A DNA stretch of 64,000 nucleotides from Okapia johnstoni. Its lineage: Eukaryota > Chordata > Mammalia > Artiodactyla > Giraffidae. Both the position numbers and the translations under genes were made by a program. The notes beneath the pieces were generated by a model. It saw only the letters and a list, made by a program, of their open reading frames with translations. It had not been told where the DNA came from and did no database searches. The stretch is from contig CM044310.1 in NCBI GenBank assembly GCA_024291935.2, positions 85,062,713 to 85,126,712 on the forward strand, written 5' to 3'. Below, in pieces: positions 43,269-53,400 of the stretch (position 1 is its first letter; each line of letters opens with the position of its first letter).

Positions 43269-44139
43269 ATAAAAGGTAAACTTTATTTTAGATAACTGCC
43301 ATTTATGGTCTTTGACATTCTATTGGACTCTCAGATCATAACAGTAGTAAGGATTTTACATGCACAAAATCTGAGGCTCCAATAAGAAGAAGCTATATCT
43401 TGATTATCACAATCAGTCATTTATTAAAAAAAATATTTTGGTGAGTCATTTAGATGCTCAGAATCATATTAGACCCTGAGGTCACAGAATAGAACTAAAC
43501 AGACATGGCTGCTACTGTGATTGCAGTTAACACATAACCAGGAAATAAACATGAAACAATTAACATGTAAATAATTCACTATGATTATAGTAAGTGTCAT
43601 GAGAATATTTAATAAGGAAATCTGAGAAACTGATATTGAAGTTGATAACTAACTGATGGAAAGGAGAGACTGAAGAGGTGACGGAAGCCTGGGGGAGCAA
43701 TTTTCAATGAGGACACAGAGGAAGATGAGAAGGAATCTGTAGGCTGTGAAGCAGGACGTTGACTTCTACAATCAGCAGGAAACCAGTTAAAGAGGGGAAA
43801 GAGGTGATCAGATTGATTTTTCAGATGGCCACTAAAAGTTCTAGGAAGAGAAGGAAGTAAGGGAAATAAAAGTTTTGTAACCTTAGTCTAGAAGTCTAAT
43901 GTCAACCATGTCCAAGTCAGTTAATCATCAAAAGTGCCTCTGACTTAAGTGCCTAGTTCTTTTTTTCTGGAAGGAATGTTAATGTCAATTATTAAGTAAT
44001 TTTAGCTTTTCAAAGGTAAAAATTTTAATCTATTGGTGAGAGTAGTGTTGGCATAAAAATTGACCAAGAAAAAAGTTCGTTATTAAGTGGTTTCTTTTCT
44101 TTCATGATAACTGATAGATACATGTCTTACACTTAACAG
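43269..44139. other. Intergenic, probable old L2-type remnant, no gene
   Basis: ACCAGGAAATAAACATGAAA, AGTAAGTGTCATGAGAATAT and AGAGACTGAAGAGGTGACGG resemble an old LINE fragment. Nothing else seen. Confidence 0.35.
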
Positions 44140-44640
44140 GTGTTTGGTTGTTTGTTGCTGTATAACAAGCCACTCCAAAACTTAATGATTTGAAACAATA
44201 ATAATCATAATAATAATTATTATTATTTTTGTCCACAGATCTGCTGTTTGTCAGGGATCATGGGGGAAGATTCATCTCTGCTCCATATAGTGCTAGCCAG
44301 GACAGCTTGACCAGAGGCTGAAGGATCTGCTTCCAACAGGCTCATTCAGCATGGCTGAAGCTAAGGACCAGGGGACTCAGGTCCTATGGGCAAGGGGAAA
44401 ACAGCAGAACTCCTGTCCAAACCCTTGCTCTAAGAGATGCCCAAACTCTTCATGGCTTCTAGCAGCGTAAGGCTGTGTCCCAGGATGACTCTTGTCCCTA
44501 TTAAAATGCCTGCCTGAGAAAGCTCAGTGCCGCCAGAATTTTACGATTGTTCTTGGTAACACCTGATAAAAAGCCCCAACTGTTGCTTTCCTATAGCATT
44601 TACTAAATAGGGCTTACAATCGTGATACCTTCCTCTGCCC
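44140..44640. repeat. Old interspersed repeat, family uncertain
   Basis: GTTGCTGTATAACAAGCCAC, CCAAAACTTAATGATTTGAA and AAGGATCTGCTTCCAACAGG match a common repeat that I cannot name. It resembles the copy at 5400-5960. Confidence 0.45.
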
Positions 44641-44644
44641 TTCT

Positions 44645-45362
44645 GAGAGGTACAGTCATCCCTTGGTATCTGCAGGGCATTGGTTCCAGGAGCCCTACAG
44701 ATCCAGTATCTGCTGACGTTGAAGTCCTATAAAACAATGCAGTATTTCCATACAAGCTATGCACATCCTCTTGTAAACTGTAAATCATCTCTAGATCACT
44801 TACAATACCTGACACAATGTAAAGAAATTGAAAATGGTTCAGTTGTGTCTGACTCTCTGCTAGTCCATAGACTGTAGCCTGCCAGCTTCCTCTGTCCATA
44901 GAATTCTCCAGGCAAGAATACTGGAGTGGGTTGCCATTCCCCTCTCCAGGGGATCTTGCCAAACCAGGGATCGAACCCAGATCTCCTGCATTGCAGGCAG
45001 ATTCTTTACCATCTGAGCCACCAGGGAAGCCCCACTCAATGTAAGTGCTTTGCAATTAGTTTTAAATACAATGTAAATGCTGTGTAAATAGTTGCTAGGG
45101 TGTGTGGCAAACTCAGGTTTTGCTTTTTTGGAAATTTCTGGAAATATTTAGAATTTATTTTTAATCGAAGGATAACTGCTTTACAGTATTGTGTCGGTCT
45201 CTGCCATACCAAATGAATCAGCTCTAAGTATCCATATATCTCCTTCCTCTTGAGCATCCCTCCCACCCCCTTCCTGGGAATTTTTTTTAAAAATATTTTT
45301 TGATCCACAGTTGGCTGAATCTGTCAATGCACAACCTATGTTTACCGAGGGCTGACTGTATC
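44645..45362. mobile_element. MER2/Tigger-like DNA transposon remnant, interrupted
   Basis: The left end TACAGTCATCCCTTGGTATC and right end TACCGAGGGCTGACTGTA are near-inverted termini. A Bov-tA (44823-45036) and an antisense L1 3' piece (about 45150-45290) interrupt the body. Confidence 0.75.
44823..45036 (-). mobile_element. Bov-tA SINE, antisense, with 8-bp target duplication
   Basis: GTTGTGTCTGACTCTCTGCT to CTGAGCCACCAGGGAAGCCC. CAATGTAA occurs at 44815-44822 and 45037-45044. Confidence 0.9.
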
Positions 45363-45479
45363 ACCTACAAATCAAGAGTGTCTTTCTCAGAGACCTGAAA
45401 GCCATTCCTTTGAAATGCAATCCTCAGGAAGGATAGAGTCTCTGTTCCCAGTCTTTGTGAGAGGATACAATTCTACCTT

Positions 45480-45740
45480 CAACAAATTGACAGCTAGCAG
45501 GCCCAGCTGGCCTAATCATATTTACACTCATTAACCCTCTTAATGGTTTTGCTTGAGCTCGTCTCTCTTCCCCCACCTCTACTCTTTCATTTTCTCTTTA
45601 AATCGCTAGTCCTTTCCACACAAACCAGGACTGAGCCTGGCTCTTTTCCCTGCTGTCAGGAGTGATGGAATAAAATGTTTTCATCCGTTTCGCTGATGTC
45701 TGGCTTTATCTATCTTTGACAATAGGCTACCCTAAGTGAC
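45480..45740 (+). repeat. Possible LTR 3' end
   Basis: A pyrimidine-rich stretch, then GGAATAAAATGTTTTCATCC and a T-rich end resemble the polyadenylation region of an LTR. No coding retroviral sequence is nearby. Weak call. Confidence 0.3.
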
Positions 45741-45861
45741 CTGGGCTTCCTTGCAGTCTGGTGGCTGTGTTCAAAGGGTCAGATGAAGAGAGAGAAAAGT
45801 GACCTCATAGCAAAACAGCAATGCCTTAGGGCTCCTGGCGCAGGAAGACGTTTTATACTGT

Positions 45862-46360
45862 CAGTTCAGTTCAGTTGCTCAGTCATGTCCGACTCTTTGC
45901 GACCCCATGGACTGCCCCACGCCAGGCTTCCCTGTCCATCACCAACTCCTGTAGCTTACTCAAACTCATGTCCATCGAGTCAGTGATGCCATCCAATCAT
46001 CTCACCCTCTGTTGTCCCCCTCTTCTCCTGCCTTCAATCTTTCCCAGTATCAGGGTCTTTTCCAATGAGTCAGCCCTTCCCATCAGATGGCCAAAGTACT
46101 GGAGTTTCAGCTTCAACATCAGTCCTTCCGATGAATATTCAGGGTTGATTTTCTTTAGGATTGACTGGTTTGATCTCTTTGCAGTCCAAGGGACTCTCAA
46201 GAGTCTTCTCCAACACCATAGTTCAAAGCATCAATTATTCGGTGCTCAGCTTTCTTTATGGTCCAACTCGCACATTCACACATGACTACTGGAAAAACCA
46301 TAGCTTTGACTAGATGGACTTTTGTTGCAAAATAATGCTCCTACTTATTAATACTATACC
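45862..46360 (-). mobile_element. BovB LINE 3' end, antisense, 5' truncated
   Basis: Starts CAGTTCAGTTCAGTTGCTCA and runs to TTTGTTGCAAAATAATGCTC. Broken frame. It lies about 0.6 kb before the RBL2 CpG island. Confidence 0.92.
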
Positions 46361-46589
46361 CCTTTATAAACCAAAGAGGACTGGAAATAAAGTGATTCAT
46401 ATACATTTGAAAAGAGAAAGCAAAGAAAAACGAAGTTTAAACCCACTGGGCAACTGAGAACAGAACAAATATGTCACTTATATGTAAGTGCAAATTGACC
46501 CTATGGGGGAAAAATGAATTACTCCTTTTTTAAAAAAATCAAATAATTATTTGAAAGTCTCACATAAAATTAAAACATAGAAAAGGAGA

Positions 46590-46700
46590 ATTCCCTGGCG
46601 GTCCACTGTTAGGACTCTGCTTCCACTGAAAGGGGCACTGGTTGGATCCCTGGTGGGGGAAATAAGATACCACAAACCACTGCAGCTCAGACAAAAAAGA
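46590..46700 (+). mobile_element. CHR-type SINE, sense
   Basis: AGAATTCCCTGGCGGTCCAC, GGCACTGGTTGGATCCCTGG and an A-rich end. The stretch 46700-46985 after it shows no element. Confidence 0.78.
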
Positions 46701-47012
46701 AATATAGGAAACAACTAGAATTTGTAAGAGTGATGCCAAAATTTGAATTTAGGCACACAGGCCCTTACTATTACCTTGGTTTTTCAGATTAGGACATGCA
46801 TGTATTATTTCTGAGGACACTTAGAACACTAAACCTTCACGTGTCAACGTTTCTTAGATACTTTCTCTTCAGTACAACCCTTCTGAACGGGTCTCCCGAT
46901 GAAGAGGTACTTGAAATGTAGAGAAGTCGGTTTTATTTCAAGCTAAGGGAGAGGACGCGAGATGACATTTTTTTAAAATATGAATTTTGATCCCCGTGGG
47001 CCTCCGGCCTGG

Positions 47013-47031
47013 ACTACATTTCCCAGCAGGC
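47013..47031 (+). promoter_or_regulatory. ZNF143/THAP11-type SBS motif
   Basis: ACTACATTTCCCAGCAGGC is very close to the ACTACAATTCCCAGCATGC consensus bound by ZNF143 near start sites. It lies 158 nt before the ATG. Confidence 0.7.
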
Positions 47032-47107
47032 GGTGCTCCGAACTACGGGTGCCGACGTGAGGTCCAGCGCCGTTGGCGGCGGCGCAGTCGCCGAGAGGAC
47101 GGCCGAC

Positions 47108-47132
47108 GGGCGGGCGCTTCGCGCGGTTTGAA
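47108..47132 (+). promoter_or_regulatory. GC box plus E2F-like and CHR-like sites
   Basis: GGGCGGG (47108-47114, Sp1 type), then TTCGCGCGG (47118-47126, E2F/CDE type), then TTTGAA (47127-47132, CHR type). The cluster ends 57 nt before the RBL2 ATG. Confidence 0.55.
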
Positions 47133-47188
47133 TGGCTGCGGGCCCGGGCCCTCGGCTCACCTGAGGACCAGCCGCACAGGTGTACGCT

Positions 47189-47430
47189 ATGCCGTCGGGA
47201 GGCGACCAATCGCCGCCGCCCCCGCCTCCCCCTCCGGCGGCGGCGGCCTCAGATGAGGAGGAGGAGGACGATGGCGAGGCGGAGGACGCCGCGCAGCCGG
47301 CCCCCGGTCGCCGGCCCCTCAGACCCAGCAGCGGTTTGACGAGCTGTGCAGCCGCCTGAACATGGACGAGGCGGCGCGGGCCGAGGCCTGGGAGAGCTAC
47401 CGGAGCATGAGCGAGAGCTACACGCTGGAG
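47189..47430 (+). CDS. RBL2: RBL2 exon 1 coding part, with apparent frame break
   Basis: The ATG at 47189 gives [16 protein letters not shown], then [19 protein letters not shown], exactly as p130 begins. After about 47293 the expected [16 protein letters not shown] appears in the frame that contains 47362 ([20 protein letters not shown]). The ATG-to-MDEAARA distance is 173 nt, where 171 or 174 would be in frame. The suspect DNA is GGCCCCCGGTCGCCGGCCCC. The donor is GAG|GTGCGC at 47431. Confidence 0.85.
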
Positions 47431-50400
47431 GTGCGCCCGGGGGAGGAGACCAGCGGCTTTCGGGGCCTAGCGGTCCCGCCCCGCCGCGGGGGATGGGGGC
47501 CCTTCTCTCTCTGGCTCGGGCGCCCCGCGGGGGGACCCCCCAGGTCAGCCCCGGCTCTCCCGGTCCCCAGCCTGGAGCAGGAAGGGAGTCCTTTCCGCTC
47601 ACCTTCGTCCTGGAAACCTGGCTTTTGAAACGCCCTTAGCGGTCCTAAAAGTGAACTCTGTCTCGGTGCTCTTCCCTCTCCGGTTCCGAAGGGGGAACAG
47701 ACTTTGCCTTGAACTAGCACTTAGAGGCTGAGGTCGTGCTGGGGTCTGATTACAAAAATACAGCCATCTGGTTGGCAGACTGAACAGGTGCATTTGTCAG
47801 GACCGTACTCAAAAGGGATGGGGGTGGGGGGCTTGCCTGCATTAGCACTGAAATTAACCCGATTTTAGAGTCTGCGTTTCCAGGCTTCTCCTTAAGTTCT
47901 TTGCAAGCTGTACCTAATTGCCTTTGTCCAGGCATTGCTATTTGAGTAAATGCGTTACGTTTCGGGCTGTGTTTGTGTATTTGTAAACAAAGACGAATCT
48001 TCCCGTGAGCGGATGAAACGGGCTTTCTGCCTACCTGGATATAGACTCATATCTGTCTCTAGGAAGTCAGGACTGCGACGATCTTGAGGACCTATTGATC
48101 ACCCCAGACACTGCACAGGATTCTTAAGAGTCGCTGTCATCTAGACATGTTTTGTCCCTTTCTTCGGACTGGGCTTGCAATTGAGAAAAATGGCCATTCT
48201 AGCCAGTGAGGCTCAACTCTGTAGGCACCTCCCCTTTACGGGCCAATGGGAAGTGACACGGAAGTCTGTATTGTTTACCCGCTGTCTGACTGCCCGTGGG
48301 AGTGGTATTTAAACTGCGGGCCATATGATTTTCTTAAGTTGTTTAATAGTTTGTGGAAAGAGTAGGGCAAATAGGCTCAGAATGGGAAGGCTAACCGAAG
48401 TTTCATTTAACTGTAATACAGTGTTTTTGCCTGTGTGGCACTCACTAAGTTTATTCTTATTTTTTTTTTATTCTTGCATTAATAAAATTTTAATTTAGTT
48501 ACATCTAGCGGGGGGGGGGGGAAAGCTACTAATTTACTGGCTTTAGAACCTGACAGACTTTGGTGACTTGGGCAATTTACTTAACCACTCCAAACTCAGT
48601 TTTGTGATATGTCAACTTGAGATATTTGTACCTACTTTACACAGCTGTTCCGAAGGTTAAGTAAGGTAATGTGGAATTTCTGGAGCATAAAGCATTCATG
48701 GATAGTGCTTTAGAATTTACAAAGCTCTTTCACATGCTTAGGTGATCTGACTGAATAGGCCACGTTATTGTTTATTTCCTAGTGGTTCCTGTGACAAAAG
48801 AGAAGGACTCTATTTTTGGTGATGGGCATAAGTGCCTCCAAATAAGCTCTTATTTTACCCTCAGGGTAACCTTGTAAATTAAATAGAAAAAGCATAATTT
48901 TACACTTTTTATGAGTAACTCACAGTGGTTAAGTCGTATGAAGCCCAGGGATATATAAACAAGTGACAAATAATAGATGGTTAGTAAGTTATTTTTTAAA
49001 ATATGTGTATGATTGCTCAATTATTTTTTAAAAGACTTTGATCTCAGATTCTTAGATCAGTTTACCCAATAAGTGAAGGAATACCAGACCATCTGACCTG
49101 TCTCTTGAGAAACCTGTATGCAGGTCAGGAAGCAACAGTTAGAACTGGACATGGAACAACAGACTGGTTCCAAATAGGAAAAGGAGTACGTCAAGGCTGT
49201 ATATCGTCACCCTGCTTATTTAACTTATATGCCGAGTACATCATGAGAAACGCTGGGCTGGAAGAAACACAAGCTGGAATCAAGATTGCCGGGAGTAATA
49301 TCAATAACCTCAGATATGCAGATGACACCATCCTTATGGCAGAAAGTGAAGAAGAACTAAAAATCATGGCATCAGTGAAAGAGGAGAGTGAAAAAGTTGG
49401 CTTAAAGCTCAACGTTCAGAAAACTGAGATCACGGCATCTGGTCCCATCACTTCATGGGAAATAGATGGGGAAACAGTGGAAACAGTGTCAGACTTGATT
49501 TTTTTGGGCTCCAAAATCACTGCTGATGGTGATTGCAGCCATGAAATTAAAAGACACTTACTCCTTGGAAGGAAAGTTATGACCAACCTAGATAGCATAT
49601 TTGAAAGCAGAGACATTACTTTGCCAAAAAACGTCCATCTAGTCAAGGCTATGGTTTTTCCAGTGGTCATGTATGGATGTGAGAGTTGGACGGTGAAGAA
49701 AGCTGAGCACTGAAGAATTGATGCTTTTGAACTGTGGTGTTGTGGAAGACTCTTGAGAGTCCCTTGGACTGCAAGAAGATCCAACCAGTCCATCCTAAAG
49801 GAGATCAGTCCTGGGTGTTCATTGGAAGGACTGATGTTGAAGCTAAAACTCCAATACTTTTGCCACCTCATCTGAAGAGTTGACTCATTGGAAGAGACCC
49901 TAATGCTGGGAAGGATTGGGGGCAGGAGGAGAAGGGGACGACAGAGGATGAGATGGTTGGATGGCATCACTGACTCGATGGACATGGGTTTGGGTAAACT
50001 CTGGGAGCTGGTGATGGACAGGGAGGCCTGACATGCTGCGATTCATGGGGTTGCAAAGAGTCAGACACGACTGAGCGACTGAACTGAACTGAACTGAATC
50101 AATATTTATTTTCCAAATACTTGCTGATCACCTGTTCTTTGCCAGACACTCTTATGTAGGTTCTGGGCATAGAGCAGTGCACAAAAACATCAAAATCCCT
50201 GCCCTTGTGGAACTAGTAGTCAGGTATGCTGTAAGATCATGTAGGGTGTCAGTCTCATGGAAGTATACAGTGGAAAATAAAATTCATTTGACATTTAATA
50301 TAGAATACTGGCTATAGACTTTTATCTTTTTATTTCTTGTATTTTCTGTCCTTATTGGGACTTCTAAGGTATATGTTCTGAGAGAGAGAGAACCATGTGG

Positions 50401-53400
50401 AATCCCTATTGCCTTTCATGATCTTGAAAGTTGCATCACTTTCATCTGTGCTGTTGGTGGAGCCAGATCAAAGTGAAAGAACAAACTTATACCTCTCCTT
50501 GGAAGAATGTGTCATACATTTGCGACAGGAGCATCATTGAAAATGCAGTTTCCCACAAGAATTTTTCGACTGGAATATGTATAGTTCATTAGCTCAAACT
50601 CAATTTTCTTTCTTTCTTTCTTTTTTTTTTTTTGCAGGGAAATGATCTTCATTGGTTAGCATGTGCCTTATATGTGGCTTGCAGAAAATCTGTGCCAACT
50701 GTAAGCAAAGGGACAGTTGAAGGAAACTATGTATCTTTAACTCGAATCCTGAGATGTTCAGAGCAGAGGTAACTATGTTAGGGTTTTTAAAGTGTGACTA
50801 ATATAAAAACATAGTGACAGTAGGAATTCTCTTTTTCACTTTCTGAGCATTTGTGCCTATGGAATGCTAAATTTAGAAGTTAGGTCATGGTTTTCCTTTG
50901 CCACATCTAAATTAGTACCCGTCATATTTTATTTCTTTGGAGAGAAATATTTAAATTTTAATGTATTTGACACTTAAATGAGGAGTTTACTATTAAAGGT
51001 TATGACTTACCAATTTGTAATTATTGGGAGAATTCTAAGTAAAGATACTCTAAATTGAAAAGGTAAATATTTTATGGTATTAAACCTACAACTACATGCA
51101 CAGGACTGGTGTCTGCTATAAATAATGTGTAAATACTCAGTTTCCTATTTGGGGGATAAGTACCACTGCTATAAAATCAGTTAGAGAGAAGGCCAAAGAA
51201 TGTTTTAAGGAGGAGGCAGAAATTGCTTTTTCTATCTGTTGTGTAATTAAATTGATTATGTTTCATTATTTGGGCACTTTGGGTTAATTTTCTCATGACT
51301 TATTAAAGGCTGGTGGGAAAAGGATGTTTGGCATTTGGGAGGAAATAGCACTGTCAAAACTTAATGGACCTAGTGGTTTAAAAAAATCACTTACTTTAAA
51401 ATAATTAACAAGAAATGTAATCTTTTAGCTGTAGTCTATTTATTAATCTTGAATTTCATCCTGAGTTATATTTAGGCCTAAGAACAAGAGGCATCTGATA
51501 AAGAATTGAACACCTTGGCTATAAACCTTAAAAAAGGTGCTAAGTATAATCATTGCAAAGAAGCGAAGTGGAGACAGAGTGATCTAGTTAAATGACACAT
51601 AAGGAACTTTAGAAGCAAAGGTAAAATTATGGAATAATCATTATAAACCTTTCTAAATGGGGTAGCAGAGTTGGACACGACTGAAGCAACTTAGCAGCAG
51701 CAGACTAAACTTATCTAATACTTTAACACAAGTAATTTCTCAGACTTCAGTTTTATTTCCATCTCAAAAGCTAAGTTTTTAACTTCTTACCTATGGGTTC
51801 AGGTTATTTACCTTTCTGCCATAATGGATTACATGAATTAAAAGCAAAGTGCAGTTTGGGAGAAGATATTTACAATGTAACGATGGTCAATATCCAGAAT
51901 TAAATGAAGAACTGCTAACAATAGTTAATAATTGACAAATAGCTACTAAAAAATGGGAAAAGTATATGATTTCACAAAAGCCTAAACTCAAGTAGCTAAT
52001 AGATGTAACAAATATGTTCAATCTCACTAGTAATCAAAGAAGCTCAAAGTAAGAATTAGATATTATTTCATTCTCATCAGATTGGGGAAATATGGAGTCT
52101 CATAATACCTTTTAGAGTTTTGCCACGAGATCGCACTCGTAATAGCAAACACCCTATTCCAACAACACAAGAGAAGACTCTACACGTGGACATCACCAGA
52201 TGGTCAACACTGAAATCAGATTGATTATATTCTTTGCAACCAAAGATGGGGAAGCTCTATACAGTCAGGAAAAACAAGACCGGGAGCAGACTGTGGCTCA
52301 CATCATGAACTGCTTATTGCCAAATTCAGACTTAAATTGAAGAAAGTAGGGAAAACCACTAGTCCATTCAGGTATGACCTAGAGCAAATCCCTTATGAGT
52401 ATACAGTGGAAGTGAGAAATAGATTTAAGGGACTAGACCTGATAGACAGAGTGCCTGATGAACTATGGACAGAGGTTCGTGACATTGTACAGGAGACAGG
52501 GATCAAGAAAATTCCCATGGAAAAGAAATGCAGAAAAGCAAAATGGCTGTCTGAGGAGGCCTTACAGATAGCTGGGAAGAGAAGAGAAGTGAAAAGCAAA
52601 GGAGAAAAGGAAAGATATTCCCATCTGAATGCAGAGTTCCAAAGAATAGCAAGGAGAGATAAGAAAGCCTTCCTCAGTGATCAGTGCAAAGAAATAGAGG
52701 AAAACAACAGATTGGGAAAGACTAGAGATCTCTTCAAGAAAATTGGAGATACCAAAGGAACATTTCATGCAAAGATGGGCTCGATAAAGGACAGAAATGG
52801 TATGGACCTAACAGAAGCAGAAGATATTAAGGAGAGGTGACAAGAATACACAGAAGAACTGTACAAAGGAGATCTTCATGACCCAGATAATCACGATGGT
52901 GTGATCACTCACCTAGAGCCAGGAATGTGAAGTCAAGTGGGCCTTAGGAAGCATCACTACGAACAAAGCTAGTGGAGGTGATGGAATTCCAGTTGAGCTA
53001 TTTCAAATCCTCAAAGGTGATGCTGTGAAAGTGCTGCACTCGATATGCCAGCAAATTTGGAAAACTCAGCAGTGGCCACAGGACTGGAAAAGGTCAGTTT
53101 TTGTTCCAATCCCAAAGAAAGGCAATGCTAAAGAATGCTCAAACTACTGCACAATTGCACTCATCTCACATGCTAATAAAGTAATGCTCAAAATTCTCCA
53201 AGCCAGGCTTCAGCAATACGTGAACCGTGAACTTCCAGATGTTCAAGCTGGTTTTAGAAAAGGCAGAGGAACAGAGATCAAATTGCCAATATCCACTGGA
53301 TCATCGAAAAAGCAAGAGAGTTCCAGAAAAATATCTATTTCTGCTTTATTGACTATGCCAAAGCCTTTGACTGTGTGGATCACAATAAACTGGAAAATTC

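Larger units (their letters stand above)
46995..47620 (+). promoter_or_regulatory. RBL2: RBL2 CpG island promoter
   Basis: A sharp switch from AT-rich DNA to GC- and CpG-dense sequence covers the RBL2 5' UTR, exon 1 and the start of intron 1. No TATA box is seen. This is the usual promoter form for RBL2. The transcription start cannot be fixed from sequence. Confidence 0.85.
47431..50637 (+). other. RBL2: RBL2 intron 1
   Basis: CpG-rich at its start. From 47620 to 48500 I see no element. A run of 12 G lies at 48510-48521, then a sense MIR, a sense BovB and an antisense L2-like piece. It ends in a TTTC/T tract before exon 2. Confidence 0.85.

Noticed and set aside
47362..47628. ATG at 47362 as the true RBL2 start
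   Set aside because: It is in frame with exon 2, but the p130 leader [12 protein letters not shown] lies upstream. The internal Met is codon 58 of the normal protein, and this frame runs on past the donor into the intron.
46973..47720. Several open frames on both strands in the GC-rich block at 47 kb
   Set aside because: CpG islands have few stop codons. Only the RBL2 exon 1 frames match a known protein.
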